This document shows positions 30,721-43,197 of a stretch of 64,000 nt of DNA, in pieces (the stretch's first letter is position 1; every line of letters starts with the position of its first letter). Source of the stretch: Marinicella algicola (GTDB lineage: Bacteria > Pseudomonadota > Gammaproteobacteria > Xanthomonadales > Marinicellaceae); NCBI RefSeq assembly GCF_028401385.1, contig NZ_JAQOMR010000001.1:1862501-1926500 (forward strand), written 5' to 3'. The translations under genes and the position numbers were made by a program. A model generated the notes under the pieces. The model did no database searches. It saw only the letters and a list, made by a program, of their open reading frames with translations, and was not told the DNA's origin.

Positions 30721-31961
30721 TCAGCCCCCGATCCGAGACGAGCGGCCAGAATGGCGCGGGCTTCAGCGAGAATGGCTGAGGGCGCTTCGCCAAGCGGCTC
30801 GTCGCTTGCGCCGATGCCGCCAGGCAGTTTGTTCTTGATTTCCTCGATCAGCGCATCCAGCTCCTGCATCATTTCGTTCTCGGCGGCAATGGCGTCGATC
30901 ATGCGCTCGATATCAAGCGTAGTCTCATCATCACTTTGCGGTCGCGCGTCCTCAGGCGGCTGAAGGTCGATCACAAGCTTCTCAAGCCAGAGCTCGGCAT
31001 GAACCCGCTGCAGGGCGGCTTGCAGGTCGTCGTGCCAGTCACCGCGCGCCGCGCTGAAATGGGCCGACGCTTGATGCATGCCCTCAAGGCGTAACCGCAA
31101 TGCGATGGGTCGTTGGTCGGCCGCTTCCGCAAAATCGCGCGCCGCATGTTCAACCAGGCCAAGGATATCGCCATCGCGCATGTCGGGTGTCACGGTCATT
31201 GTCAGTGTCTCGAACCGGGCGCAGTCCAGCATCACCCGCTCATAGCGCGTATAACCGTCCGCGACGGTGACCAGCACGGCGCCCTTGGGCCCGGTTTCGC
31301 GAATATTGCGGCCCTGCAGATTGCCGGGATAGATCGTCAGCGGATCGGTTGAGACCGCCTCGAAGGCATGGACATGGCCAAGCGCCCAGTAATCATAGCC
31401 GCGCGAGGCCAGATCAGCGACCGAGCACGGCGCGTACACCGCATGCGGCGGGCGACCGGACAGAGAGGTGTGCAGCACGCCGATGTTGAAATGCCCGGGC
31501 ACGGCAGGCGGATAGGAAAGCGCCAGATTATCGGCCGCCACGCGCTCGGCAAAACCCTGGCCGTGGAGCGCCACCTTCAGCTCGTCCAGAACGAAGGTTT
31601 CCGGCTTGCGCGTGGAGAACTCATGAACGCCTTCCGGCATTTCAATGGTGCGGGTGACAATGCTCTCGGCATCATGATTGCCACGCAGGAAATAGACCGG
31701 AATGCCGGCGCGCGACAGCCGCGCGATTTCGCGGTTGAAGAACAGGCCGATATGATTGTCCTTCCAGGCACCGTCATAAACATCACCGGCAATCACCAGA
31801 AAATCCACCTTTTCGACGAGCGCATATTCGATCAGGGCTGAAAAGGCGGCGCGTCCGGCAGCGGCGAAGCGTTCCGCCATCTGCCGGTCCTTCAGCATCA
31901 GGCCGGAAAGCGGACTTCCCAGATGCAGATCGGCGGCATGAATGAAGCGGAATGAAGTCAC
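30721..31961 (-). CDS. YhaO/SbcD-like metallophosphoesterase (frameshift at end)
   Basis: A DNA-repair-type calcineurin-like nuclease of about 413 aa. The five metal-binding motifs are visible: HAADLHLGS, FLVIAGDVYDG, FLRGNHD, IGVLHTS and LGHVHA. The YhaO-type C-terminal domain follows, ending with an Ala/Leu-rich helix. The end is defined by one G missing at about 30724-30728; with it the sequence reads ARLGSGG and stops at 30721-30723, just before the ATG of the ATPase. Without the correction the frame runs 170 bases into the next gene. It probably forms an SbcCD-like complex with the ATPase. Confidence 0.85.
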
Positions 31962-32103
31962 AAATCACGTTTCCCTGTTTTGTCTTCGGCCTTCGAAGGG
32001 TAAAAGACGTGAAGGCATATATTACAAGCCCAAAGGCGCCGGTCCGGCGCTTTGTCCTGTCCGCATCATCAGGGCGGGAATCAGAAATTCACCGGAGTAA
32101 AGC

Positions 32104-33090
32104 ATGCATTATCACAATTTCGGACGCACCGGACGACCAGTATCCAATATCGGCTTCGGCGCCTGGCAGATCGGCGGCTCATGGGGATCCGTCAGCGAGG
32201 AAGACGGCCGTGCAGCCCTCAACGCGGCGCTTGATGCCGGCATCAACTTCATCGACACAGCTGACGTTTATGGCGATGGCCGCTCGGAAAAGATCATCGC
32301 CGACGTGCTCGCAGACCGCGGCGGCGAAAAGCCTTTCGTTGCCACCAAGGCCGGCCGCCGGCTCAATCCGCACACGGCAGACGGCTACAACCGCGAAAAC
32401 CTGGAAGGCTTCATCGACCGCAGCCTGAAGAACCTGAAGCTGGAATGCCTCGATCTGGTGCAGCTCCACTGCCCGCCGACCGAAGCCTTCTACCGGCCAG
32501 AAGTGTTCGAGGCGCTTGATGCGATCAAGGACAAGGGCAAGATCGCCAATTACGGCGTCAGCGTCGAGAAGGTCGAGGAAGCGCTGAAGGCGATCGAATA
32601 TCCGGGCGTTGCCAGCGTTCAGATCATCTACAACATCTTCCGCCAGCGCCCGGCCTCGCTGTTCCTGCCCGAGGCGAAGCGGAAGAATATCGCCGTCATC
32701 GTGCGTGTTCCGCTCGCCTCCGGGCTTCTCTCGGGCAAGATCACCCGCGATACCCAGTTTGACAAGGAAGACCACCGCAACTTCAATCGTTCGGGAGAAG
32801 CCTTCGATGTTGGCGAGACCTTTGCCGGCGTCCCCTTCGAGATCGCGCTCGATGCGGTAGAGGAGGTGCGCAAACATGTGCCGGGCGGCGAAACCATGGC
32901 GGCCTTCGCGCTGCGCTGGATCCTGATGAACGAGGCAGTGACCGTCGCCATTCCGGGTGCGCGTAACGCAGAGCAGGCCAACGGCAATGCCCGCGCCTCC
33001 GATCTTCCGGTGATCGGCGCCGATGTGATGGCGGCGATGGAGGAAATCTACCGCAACCGTATCGCGCCCCACGTCCATCAGCGCTGGTAG
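32104..33090 (+). CDS. Aldo/keto reductase
   Basis: A 328-aa AKR of the soluble (alpha/beta)8 barrel type, NADP(H)-dependent, which reduces aldehydes or ketones. Catalytic residues are visible: Asp in INFIDTADVYGDGRSE, Tyr shortly after it, Lys in FVATKAGRRLNPH and His in LVQLHCPPTEAFY. The cofactor-binding end has WILMNEAVTVAIPGARNAEQ. The ATG follows CCGGAG. Substrate is unknown. Two hairpins follow the gene. Confidence 0.9.
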   Translation: MHYHNFGRTGRPVSNIGFGAWQIGGSWGSVSEEDGRAALNAALDAGINFIDTADVYGDGRSEKIIADVLADRGGEKPFVATKAGRRLNPHTADGYNRENLEGFIDRSLKNLKLECLDLVQLHCPPTEAFYRPEVFEALDAIKDKGKIANYGVSVEKVEEALKAIEYPGVASVQIIYNIFRQRPASLFLPEAKRKNIAVIVRVPLASGLLSGKITRDTQFDKEDHRNFNRSGEAFDVGETFAGVPFEIALDAVEEVRKHVPGGETMAAFALRWILMNEAVTVAIPGARNAEQANGNARASDLPVIGADVMAAMEEIYRNRIAPHVHQRW

Positions 33091-33102
33091 GGCGAAAATA
33101 CC

Positions 33103-33134
33103 AAGGACGGAGTCATTCGCGTGACCCCGTCCTT
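33103..33134 (+). terminator. Hairpin after aldo/keto reductase gene
   Basis: AAGGACGG (33103-33110) pairs with CCGTCCTT (33127-33134), and GTCA with TGAC inside, around the loop TTCGCG. It lies 13 bases after the stop codon and is followed by a single further T. It is a likely transcription end. Confidence 0.6.
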
Positions 33135-33216
33135 TGCCGCCAGTGTTCCCAATTGACACCGAACAGCCGCCGAGTTCCACAGAAGGGATGAGCACGGGGT
33201 CGCCCGGAAAATCGAA

Positions 33217-33243
33217 GGCGGAGCGCTTCGCGCTCCGCCTTTT
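33217..33243. terminator. Strong terminator between AKR and valS
   Basis: GGCGGAGCGC (33217-33226) and GCGCTCCGCC (33230-33239) form a ten-pair stem with loop TTC and TTTT after it. It lies 21 bases beyond the valS stop (minus strand) and also after the reductase gene, so it can stop either transcript. Confidence 0.8.
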
Positions 33244-33264
33244 CAATTCATCATTCGGATCAAA

Positions 33265-36176
<2,912 letters not shown>

Positions 36177-36339
36177 TTCCGAGCCAATTCCTGCTTTGAA
36201 AGAAACATAAAGGCCGCCGCCCGAATGCGTAACGGCCATCCGCAGATCAAATCCTCACGACCCTGCTGTAGAGAGCCGAGGGGCACATCTTGCGGCCAGA
36301 TGGTGTTAAGCGCTAGGCGTAAACCCTGTCAACAACAAA

Positions 36340-36360
36340 GCCGCCTCACAGGGAGGCGGC
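36340..36360 (-). terminator. Terminator after popZ
   Basis: GCCGCCTC (36340-36347) pairs with GAGGCGGC (36353-36360). On the minus strand the stem is followed by TTTGTTGTT. It is 66 bases beyond the popZ stop. Confidence 0.7.
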
Positions 36361-36425
36361 CCACGCATCACAAAACAGCATTTGCCCTGACCATAACGGG
36401 TATCAGTCCCGGCCGGGCGGCGTTG

Positions 36426-37187
36426 TCAGCGCTTGTTGTTTCGCATGCGTTCCATTTCCCGCGCAACGACATTCTCGACGATGTTCGGCATATGGGCCTC
36501 AAGCCAGTCGCTCAAAAGCGGCCGCAACTCTTCAGCGACGATCTCCTCGATACTGCGGGCGCCCTCGCGCTCAAGTGCGACGGAAAGCTCGCGCAAGGCC
36601 GCGCTGATCCGCATTTCAGATACGTCGGAAAGCAGCGCCTCGTCGTCGTTATCTTCTTCTTTGCTTTCCGGGGCCGTGCCAGTCGCTTCGCGAACCTGCC
36701 GGGCAACCTCGCCCATCGTCCCCGGATAAACAGCCTGATAGGGCGGCTGCACGGCAGCATCCTCATCTTCGGCGGCCCTGTCTTCGGCAAACATTCCCTG
36801 ATCAAATGTTTCTTCGGAAGACGTCTCTTCGGCCGGCCGCACATCCGTATCATGTGCGCCATAGACTTGCTGTTCAACAGCAGGTTCAGGTGCTGCCGGG
36901 GAGCGCTCCTGAGGCACACTGCTTTCGCTCTCATCTACCGAATGCCGGCGCGAAACGATGACGGGCTCGTTGACGGTTTCGCTGTAACGATATCGATCAT
37001 CATCCGTTTTCTGGCGCGAGTCGGCCGCCTCGCTCACGTTCGCCGTCTCGCGCGCGTCGCCGGTTGAACGCGGCTGTGCACGGCTTACCGGAGAACGCCC
37101 CGCATCTTCACCGCTGTCGATAATCCTGCGGATGGAAGCGAGAATTTCTTCCATTGACGGTTCTTGCTGCATTTTCGGCTGCGCCAT
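36426..37187 (-). CDS. popZ: Polar organising protein PopZ (DUF2497)
   Basis: A 253-aa acidic protein that in Caulobacter and rhizobia forms a polar matrix anchoring the chromosome and cell-cycle proteins. The N-terminal interaction helix MQQEPSMEEILASIRRIID is characteristic. A long disordered middle rich in Glu, Asp, Pro and Ala follows, then the C-terminal oligomerisation helices (LRELSVALEREGARSIEEI, LRPLLSDWLEAHMPNIVENV). It precedes valS on the same strand, the usual order in rhizobia. A terminator separates them. Confidence 0.9.
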   Translation of the reverse strand: MAQPKMQQEPSMEEILASIRRIIDSGEDAGRSPVSRAQPRSTGDARETANVSEAADSRQKTDDDRYRYSETVNEPVIVSRRHSVDESESSVPQERSPAAPEPAVEQQVYGAHDTDVRPAEETSSEETFDQGMFAEDRAAEDEDAAVQPPYQAVYPGTMGEVARQVREATGTAPESKEEDNDDEALLSDVSEMRISAALRELSVALEREGARSIEEIVAEELRPLLSDWLEAHMPNIVENVVAREMERMRNNKR

Positions 37188-37335
37188 GAGAGACCTTTCT
37201 GCGCGCTATAGTGAGGCAAGCGATATCCCGAATCGGCCCAACAATAGTCCAATACCAACCTCGCCTGGACCGAAAACATCACGTTTTCAGTGATGTACAC
37301 AGTTTTTTACGAAAACGGGCAGACCAGAGCACGCA

Positions 37336-38002
37336 CTAAAACTCGAATGCCTTTTCACGGGTGAAGCCCGGAAGCGACTTGATGGCGGCATTGAAGGAAA
37401 GAACAGCGGAGAAGACATCGCCGTCGCGGCGATAAGTCGTGGCGCGCGCGGCATTGCCGGAGCCCTCGACACAGACAAGCCTGCCGCCATCGCGGAGTTG
37501 TTCAAGCAATCCATCGGGAATAAATTCGACAGCACCGTTCACAAAAATCGCGTCATAGGGGGCCTCGGAAGGATAGCCGGCTTCAAGATCGCCGACAACG
37601 ACAACGGCGTTATCATAGCCAAGATCAATAAACCGCTCGCCTGCCGACTGTACCAGTTCCTCGTCGCTATCAACACCGACAACCGACTGCGCAAGCAGGA
37701 GAGAATAGCCGCAGCATAGCCCTCGCCTGCGCCGACGACCAAAACGACGTCCTTTTTGACACGTCGAGGGTCTGGATCAGCTTGGCGAGCGGCGACGGCT
37801 CCATCATGTAGCGGGCCGGGCCGTTCGCGCTTGCCGGCTTAACCATGATATCTTCATCGATATAGGAAAGTGGTTTCAGTTCGGGCGACAAAAACGCCTC
37901 GCGCGGGACCGCCAGAAACGCTGAGATAACGGGGTGGGCCGTCACATCCGTGGTACGGATCTGTCCCTCCACCATCTTCATGCGCGCCGTTTCGAAATTC
38001 AT
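37336..38002 (-). CDS. pcm: Protein-L-isoaspartate O-methyltransferase-like protein (two frameshifts)
   Basis: A SAM-dependent methyltransferase of the PIMT/Pcm family, about 222 aa. It begins MNFETARMKMVEGQIRTTDV, with PREAFLSPELKPLSYIDEDI after. The SAM-binding motif VVLVVGAGEGYAAAILS is reached after restoring one A at 37753-37757, and a C at about 37698 then gives GVDSDEELVQSAG. After that it is continuous to YDAIFVNGAVEFIPDGLLEQ and its end KAFEF. The rhizobial branch lacks some catalytic residues of true Pcm, so repair activity is not certain. Confidence 0.82.
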
Positions 38003-38187
38003 CATTGCCATCAACCTCACCTAGCGTATCACGCGGACCGTCCGGACCGGAGAGCGACGTATGGGCCCACGCCAACCCGAGCTTTGGTTTTTCATAAATG
38101 CGTGGCCGCCCCGTGGCAAGGTGTGAGTGCGGTGGATTGACAATTTGCCAGCCCGCCCCGAGCGATGACCTGGTTCGACCAACCCCA

Positions 38188-38210
38188 AAGGGCGCGAATA
38201 TCGCGCCCTT
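38188..38210. terminator. Terminator after the Gly-rich protein gene
   Basis: AAGGGCGCGA (38188-38197) pairs perfectly with TCGCGCCCTT (38201-38210) around loop ATA. It lies 29 bases past the stop of the minus-strand gene at 38239. Confidence 0.7.
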
Positions 38211-38238
38211 GAGTGTCTGCCGATTCCTGGTTGTCAGA

Positions 38239-38988
38239 CTACATGCGAAACTCGTAGACGAGGTTACACAGACGCTGCAGCCCGTCATCGTAATTAGCCG
38301 GCGTCCGCATGACGCTGTTGCACTGACGGCGCACGACGTTCTTTTCATCACCGGAAAGCTGGTCATAGGCTGACACAAGGCGGCGATCGCGACGATCACT
38401 GGGCATAGCGCCGCCGCCTGAGCCGCCAGAGCCGGATGAACCGGCTGTGCCAGATTCACCGCTGCCCATGCCGCCACTTCCGCTACCGCCGCCATTGCCG
38501 CCGCCGCCGATGGGGCCGCCAGGCGCGCCTCCGTCGCCGGAACCGCCAATTCCGACGTCGGCACCGGCACTGATGCCCGATCCGCCGCCGACATTGGCAC
38601 CGGCCGAGGCATTGACACCACTGGAGCCACCGACGCTGGCGCCGGCACCGGCTCCGATGCCAGAGCCACCGCCGACATCTGCCGATGCACTGGCATTTAC
38701 ACCGCTGCTGCCGCCAACACTGGCACCAACATCGGCATCGGCGGCCTGGGACCCACCAACCGCAGCACCGGCGTCAGCATTGACACCCTGGCTTCCACCA
38801 ACATTTGCCCCGACATCGGCGCCGATGCCGCCATCAGTGTTGAGATCTGTATTGACACTGGCACTGATGCCATTTTCACCGCCGACATTAATGTCGAGGG
38901 CGTTTGCGGTTGTCGCAGCAGAGAATGCAAGGACGCCGGCAAATGCTACACCTGCGCGGAATTTGATATTTCGAGTGCATGCAAACAT
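38239..38988 (-). CDS. Secreted Gly/Ala-rich repeat protein
   Basis: A 249-aa protein with a signal peptide (GVAFAGVLAFSAATTANA) and a low-complexity body. From about residue 50 to 150 it contains six to seven repeats of roughly 14 residues, of the form GxSVGGSSGVNASAxADVGG. Variants include GANVGGSQGVNADAGAA and GASVGGSSGVNASAGAN. A Gly/Ser-rich stretch follows. The last 55 residues form a compact basic domain with two cysteines (VVRRQCNSVMRTPANYDD, LQRLCNLVYEFRM) that recurs in rhizobial secreted proteins of unknown role. Start ATG at 38988 has GGAGGAG before it. No function is proposed. Confidence 0.75.
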   Translation of the reverse strand: MFACTRNIKFRAGVAFAGVLAFSAATTANALDINVGGENGISASVNTDLNTDGGIGADVGANVGGSQGVNADAGAAVGGSQAADADVGASVGGSSGVNASASADVGGGSGIGAGAGASVGGSSGVNASAGANVGGGSGISAGADVGIGGSGDGGAPGGPIGGGGNGGGSGSGGMGSGESGTAGSSGSGGSGGGAMPSDRRDRRLVSAYDQLSGDEKNVVRRQCNSVMRTPANYDDGLQRLCNLVYEFRM

Positions 38989-39363
38989 AGTCTCCTCCTC
39001 ACCGATCCGACAGCTAACCGAAGACACCCGATAAGTGCGGATCACGTTTCAATTCACGATGGTTTCGTCGTACGGCTCCTCCAAGCCGCATACTAGATGA
39101 ACGTATTTTTGCCCAAAAAGTTTCCGGTCATGTCGGAATTGGTCGTGTCTCAAAACCATCCCGGCGACACACCGCCGATCCCACGGCTTTTGGATTTTAC
39201 GCAACCGGCTTGCAGGTACCGCCGGATGGAGCACGCCCTTCGAGAGCGGTCGTCAGCAAAGCAGGTGTTGCAGACAAAAAAGGCGTTTGTTGAAAATGAC
39301 ACTATTGCAAATCCGCGAAAGAACCGCTAATTGCCTGCCAACGCTAGCTTTTCAGCGGCGCGG
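38989..39363. other. Gene-free interval before tRNA-Cys
   Basis: These 375 bases contain no supportable coding region. The base composition is A/T-richer than the flanks. No hairpin with a T run and no clear promoter for the tRNA was identified. Confidence 0.4.
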
Positions 39364-39437
39364 GGCCTCGTGGCGGAGTGGTTACGCAGAGGACTGCAAA
39401 TCCTTGCACGCCGGTTCGATTCCGGCCGAGGCCTCCA
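39364..39437 (+). tRNA. tRNA-Cys (GCA)
   Basis: The cloverleaf is complete: acceptor stem GGCCTCG/CGAGGCC, anticodon stem GAGGA/TCCTT with loop CTGCAAA, and the anticodon GCA at 39396-39398. T arm CCGG-TTCGATT-CCGG and an encoded CCA at 39435-39437. It is 74 nucleotides long, usual for a bacterial tRNA-Cys. Confidence 0.93.
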
Positions 39438-39586
39438 ACAACGTCTTCCGATAGCCATATCTTTTGAAATAACTTAGATTTATCTACTGGTGTGGCAGCC
39501 GGAAACGCAGTGGTCGGTCCAGGTGTGTCCCGGACGCGCGCTGATGTGCCATGCGTTTCGAAGTGCAACAAGGCCCAGCGCTCCTG

Positions 39587-40024
39587 ATGAACGCTTTTCT
39601 CGCCTATGCCAGCCTGTTTGCAAGTGCGCTTGTGGCGGCAACGATCCTGCCCTTGCAGTCGGAATCAGTACTCGGCGGCCTGTTGCTTGCCGGAACCTAC
39701 CCCGCATGGCTTCTGATCCTGGTTGCCAGCATTGGCAATGTGCTCGGTTCGATCGTCAACTGGTTTCTTGGGCGTGGCGTCGCCCGTTTTCGGCACCGCC
39801 GGTGGTTTCCTGTCGGTCCGCAGAGCTTTTCGCGGGCCGAGCGCTGGTATCGCAAGTACGGAAAATGGTCCCTGCTTCTAAGCTGGGCGCCCGTTATCGG
39901 CGATCCACTGACCGTTGTGGCAGGTGCCCTACGCGAACCTTTCACAATATTCCTTGTGCTTGTGACGGTCGCAAAGACCTGCCGCTATCTCGTGCTGGCA
40001 GCAGCCGTATTGAGCATCGGCTGA
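39587..40024 (+). CDS. YqaA-family membrane protein
   Basis: A 145-aa inner-membrane protein of the YqaA branch of the DedA/SNARE-associated superfamily. It contains LFASALVAATILPLQSESVL near the start, then SIGNVLGSIVNWFLGRG, WYRKYGKWSLLLSWAPVIGD and LTVVAGALREPF, all matching the E. coli YqaA pattern. Three to four membrane helices are expected. The ATG at 39587 (MNAFLAYASLF) aligns with YqaA; a start at 39551 is possible. Some DedA proteins flip lipid carriers, but YqaA's role is not established. Confidence 0.8.
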   Translation: MNAFLAYASLFASALVAATILPLQSESVLGGLLLAGTYPAWLLILVASIGNVLGSIVNWFLGRGVARFRHRRWFPVGPQSFSRAERWYRKYGKWSLLLSWAPVIGDPLTVVAGALREPFTIFLVLVTVAKTCRYLVLAAAVLSIG

Positions 40025-40258
40025 AATCGCCGAACCAATTGCTCCCGAACCATGGCCCAGCACCTGAGGCGTGCCATGTGTTTCCCGATCCGAAACAATA
40101 ATTTCACAAAGATCGGGCACGAATCGTCTAAAATCGGGCGAGGGTTGCGATCTGGACAGAATCTGCAAAGATCAGCCAGAAACCAATGTTTATCGGCTGT
40201 CGCGGAGAGAGCAATGCACTCAGGAAATTTCTGCCAAAATTGGAATCGGCGCAAACGA

Positions 40259-42205
40259 ATGACGTTCAACCGATCCACAATGATGGCCCTGGCCTTTCTG
40301 TTTGCTTTGCTTGCCATCATTTCCCAGACGGGCGGCGTCAATACGGCATTCGCCCAGCAGCCGAAATATGATGACCAACAAGCCACCGCCGAAGAGCTTG
40401 TTGACGGAATCATCAACGACGCCGCTGACAATGAGGGGCTGCAGTCGCGTTACCGTCGCCTGGTGACCAATCCGATTTCACCTCCGGACACCCGCAGCCC
40501 GCGCGCAACGCTGGAGAGCTTTCTGGTTATCATGGAGGCCGCGAACGAATTGTGGCTTGGCGTTCGTGACGGCTTTTTCAACAATGATAACTTCTTCATG
40601 ACGCGGGAAGAAAAGAATGATCTGGTGCTGGTCGAAGAACTCCTCGAAAAGGCCGCCCAAACGCTCGACCTTTCCGGTGTTCCCGTTGCCTCGCGTGACC
40701 GGACCAGTATTGAAACGGTTCTTCAGCTTCAGGAGATTTTCGACCGCATCTATCTGCCGCCGGTCGACAATATTCCGGGCCTGCCCGCCGGATCAAACGC
40801 AAACTCCGATCAACTTGGCACCCCCTGCCCGAACGGTGGATCATTCCAGGGACAAGCCTGACAATCGGACGCCAGCAGGACGGTCCGCGTTCCGGTCAAT
40901 ATCTGTTCACCGCTGCCACAGTGGCCGAAATCCCGGACGACTATGAAGCGCTCAGAGCATTGCCGCTGAACACAGAAAGCGGCGAAGATCTCTATCGATA
41001 TTACATCTACACACCCGGGAACCTTGTCGCCCCCAATGGTATGAATTCGTTCTGCATGGCCCTGACTGGCTCAAGAATACGACCGGCGGCCAGGCCTACT
41101 GGCAATGGCTCGCGCTTGCGCTCACGATCATCTTTCTGTTCCTTGCCCTGACAATTTACAACCGCTGGAACAACCGCCGCGCGGTTCCGCTCGACCCGGC
41201 ATTGCGCCAGTCGCGCAAACTGCTGCCGCCGCTTCTGATCATCCTCGCCGCAAACCTGCTCCACTATCTTTCCAAGGACCAGATCAACATCACCGGCGAA
41301 CTGTTGCAATTGCTGACAACCGTTGTGAGCGTCGTCATCTGGACCACTTCGGCCTGGCTGACATATCAGGGACTGCAGACCATCTATCTGTGGACCATTC
41401 GCAACCCGACAGTCAACAATGTCAGCCTTGATGCAAGCTTGCTGCGCACCGGCTTCAGAGTTGTCTCCTTGATGGTCTCCATCGTCGTTCTCGGTTATGG
41501 CGCAACGCGGATCGGCATACCGATCTACGGCGTTGTCGCCGGTCTTGGTGTCGGTGGTCTGGCCATCGCGCTGGCTGCCCAGCCGACACTGGAAAACTTC
41601 ATCAGCGGTCTGATCCTCTATGCGGACAGGATTGTGCGTGTCGGTGACTTTTCCAGTTCTCCGATACCGCTGGAACGGTCGAGGAAATCGGCATTCGCTC
41701 GACCCGCATCCGCGCACTCGATCGCACATTGATCATCGTCGCCAATGCCGACCTGGTGAAACACAGGATCACCAATTTCAGCCAGCGCGATGTCTTCCTG
41801 TTCCGTCACAAGGTGGGCGTCAGATACGAGACCGACGCCGCGACCCTGCATAAGGTACGCGATTCCATTCACGCCGCCATGGAGGCCCATGACAGCGTTC
41901 TGGAAAGCCCTCTGCGCGTGCGCCTTGTGGAATATGGCGATTTTGCCATCCTGTTCGACATCTATGCCAATATTTCGGCAACCGATATCAACGCCTTCCT
42001 GGAGGTACAGGAAGAACTTCTGATGTCCATACGTGAAGCCGTGGAAGGCAATGGGGCGGGTTTCGCCTTCCCGTCCTCCACCGTTTACCTCTCTCGCGAT
42101 CAATTACCGGAACCGAAGACCGTCGACATCGTTGAGGGTGGGAACAGTGAGGATGAGCCGCAGAAGGGTCCCGACGAAAAGGCCTATCCTGTCGATAATG
42201 CCTGA
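40259..42205 (+). CDS. MscS-family mechanosensitive channel (three frameshifts)
   Basis: A large MscS homologue, about 649 aa once frames are restored. It has a signal peptide (ALAFLFALLAIISQTGGVNTAFAQ; core LAFLFALLAIIS), a periplasmic domain of about 220 residues, and several membrane helices. The pore helix and following beta domain read VAGLGVGGLAIALAAQPTLE, then DRIVRVGDFCQFSDTAG and EEIGIRSTRIRALDRTLII, typical of MscS. Breaks lie near 40820 (one C), 41035 (one A) and 41648. It opens under hypo-osmotic membrane tension. It is larger than MscS and resembles the YbiO/YjeP class. Confidence 0.88.
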
Positions 42206-42250
42206 GCACTGACTGCCTTCCGGGACCCGGCGGGTCAGACGGGAGCCGTT

Positions 42251-43021
42251 ATGGCCTGGAACTGGATCAACGCGAATTCGGGTGCGCTAAGCGCAATAGC
42301 AAGCCTTTTCACCATCGCCATCTGGGCGATCTATCTTCAACTGATTTTCAGCGGTTTTCGCGAAGGACGGCGCGCCAAGATTCTCATCAACCGCGGTGCA
42401 GGCCCGTCGCTTGACGGTCATTGCCTGGTTGCGAATATGAGCGCGAAACCGATTTATATCGATGCTGTGCTGCTCGATTTCACCTTGCGGGATGATGAAC
42501 AGCATCGGGATTTGCGTTATTCCCTGAGTAACCTCAACTTTGACGACGACGACACAAGCGATCCCCGCAAACGTTGGTTTCAGGGGCCGCTTGATTCGGG
42601 CGAACACATCGATCTCGGAACGTTCAGGATGCTGATCGGCAAAATGTCGCCGAAAGGCTTTGACGATTTCGAACATATCGAGGACGTCAAACTGACCGTC
42701 ATTGCGACCTATACCTCGGAAGACCGGCCGGTCGCCGCCGAACGCTGTTTCGACATCATCCGCACGGATGGCGAACTCCTGCTCTCGCCCCGCACCTATT
42801 CCGCCAATCAGATCCGCTCCCGCAGCGCCCGCAAACGCATCGAAAACGAGATGCGCATGCTTCATAGCTCAGAACGCGGCGTCGATCGCGAGATCCAACA
42901 ATGGTGTTCGGCAGCGGCACTGAACCGCGCTGCGCACCTGATCATATATCGCTCCTTTTGGCGCTCGGGACAGCCGCCCTGGACCGGAACAAACAAAGCG
43001 GTAATCCAGGCTTTGCGCTAA
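42251..43021 (+). CDS. Hypothetical membrane-anchored protein
   Basis: I do not recognise this 256-aa protein. One membrane segment (about residues 11-34; SAIASLFTIAIWAIYLQLIF) is followed by a basic stretch, REGRRAKILINR, so the rest should be cytoplasmic. The body contains an N-terminal beta-rich part (LVANMSAKPIYIDAVLLDF) and a charged C-terminal part with RSRSARKRIENEMRMLHSSE. It follows the MscS gene by 45 bases, on the same strand, and may be co-transcribed. No catalytic motif is seen. Confidence 0.6.
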   Translation: MAWNWINANSGALSAIASLFTIAIWAIYLQLIFSGFREGRRAKILINRGAGPSLDGHCLVANMSAKPIYIDAVLLDFTLRDDEQHRDLRYSLSNLNFDDDDTSDPRKRWFQGPLDSGEHIDLGTFRMLIGKMSPKGFDDFEHIEDVKLTVIATYTSEDRPVAAERCFDIIRTDGELLLSPRTYSANQIRSRSARKRIENEMRMLHSSERGVDREIQQWCSAAALNRAAHLIIYRSFWRSGQPPWTGTNKAVIQALR

Positions 43022-43121
43022 AACAGCAAGCCGATGATATTTTTTGCAAAAAGGGCTTGGCAAATCGCCTCACCGTTTGTATTAACCCGCTCACACCGCA
43101 GCGCCCAAGCGGCGCCGATAT

Positions 43122-43197
43122 TCCCTGGTAGCTCAGCGGTAGAGCACTCGACTGTTAATCGATAGGTCGTCGGTTCAGAATCCGACCCGGGGAGCCA
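43122..43197 (+). tRNA. tRNA-Asn (GTT) with an eight-base T loop
   Basis: Acceptor stem TCCCTGG/CCGGGGA (one G-T pair), anticodon GTT at 43154-43156 in the loop of a CTGTTAA type, and CCA at 43195-43197. Between the T-stem arms GTCGG and CCGAC is TTCAGAAT, eight bases, where TTCGAAT (seven) is universal. An inserted A at about 43175 is the simplest explanation, probably a sequence error. The tRNA marks the left edge of the accessory region. Confidence 0.88.

Noticed and set aside
32179..33246. A 355-aa minus-strand frame opposite the aldo/keto reductase
   Set aside because: It is antisense to a complete, motif-bearing enzyme gene, and it crosses two terminators.
43122..43197. tRNA-Asn as an integration site of one large island
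   Set aside because: No direct repeat of its 3' end and no integrase gene were found within the window.
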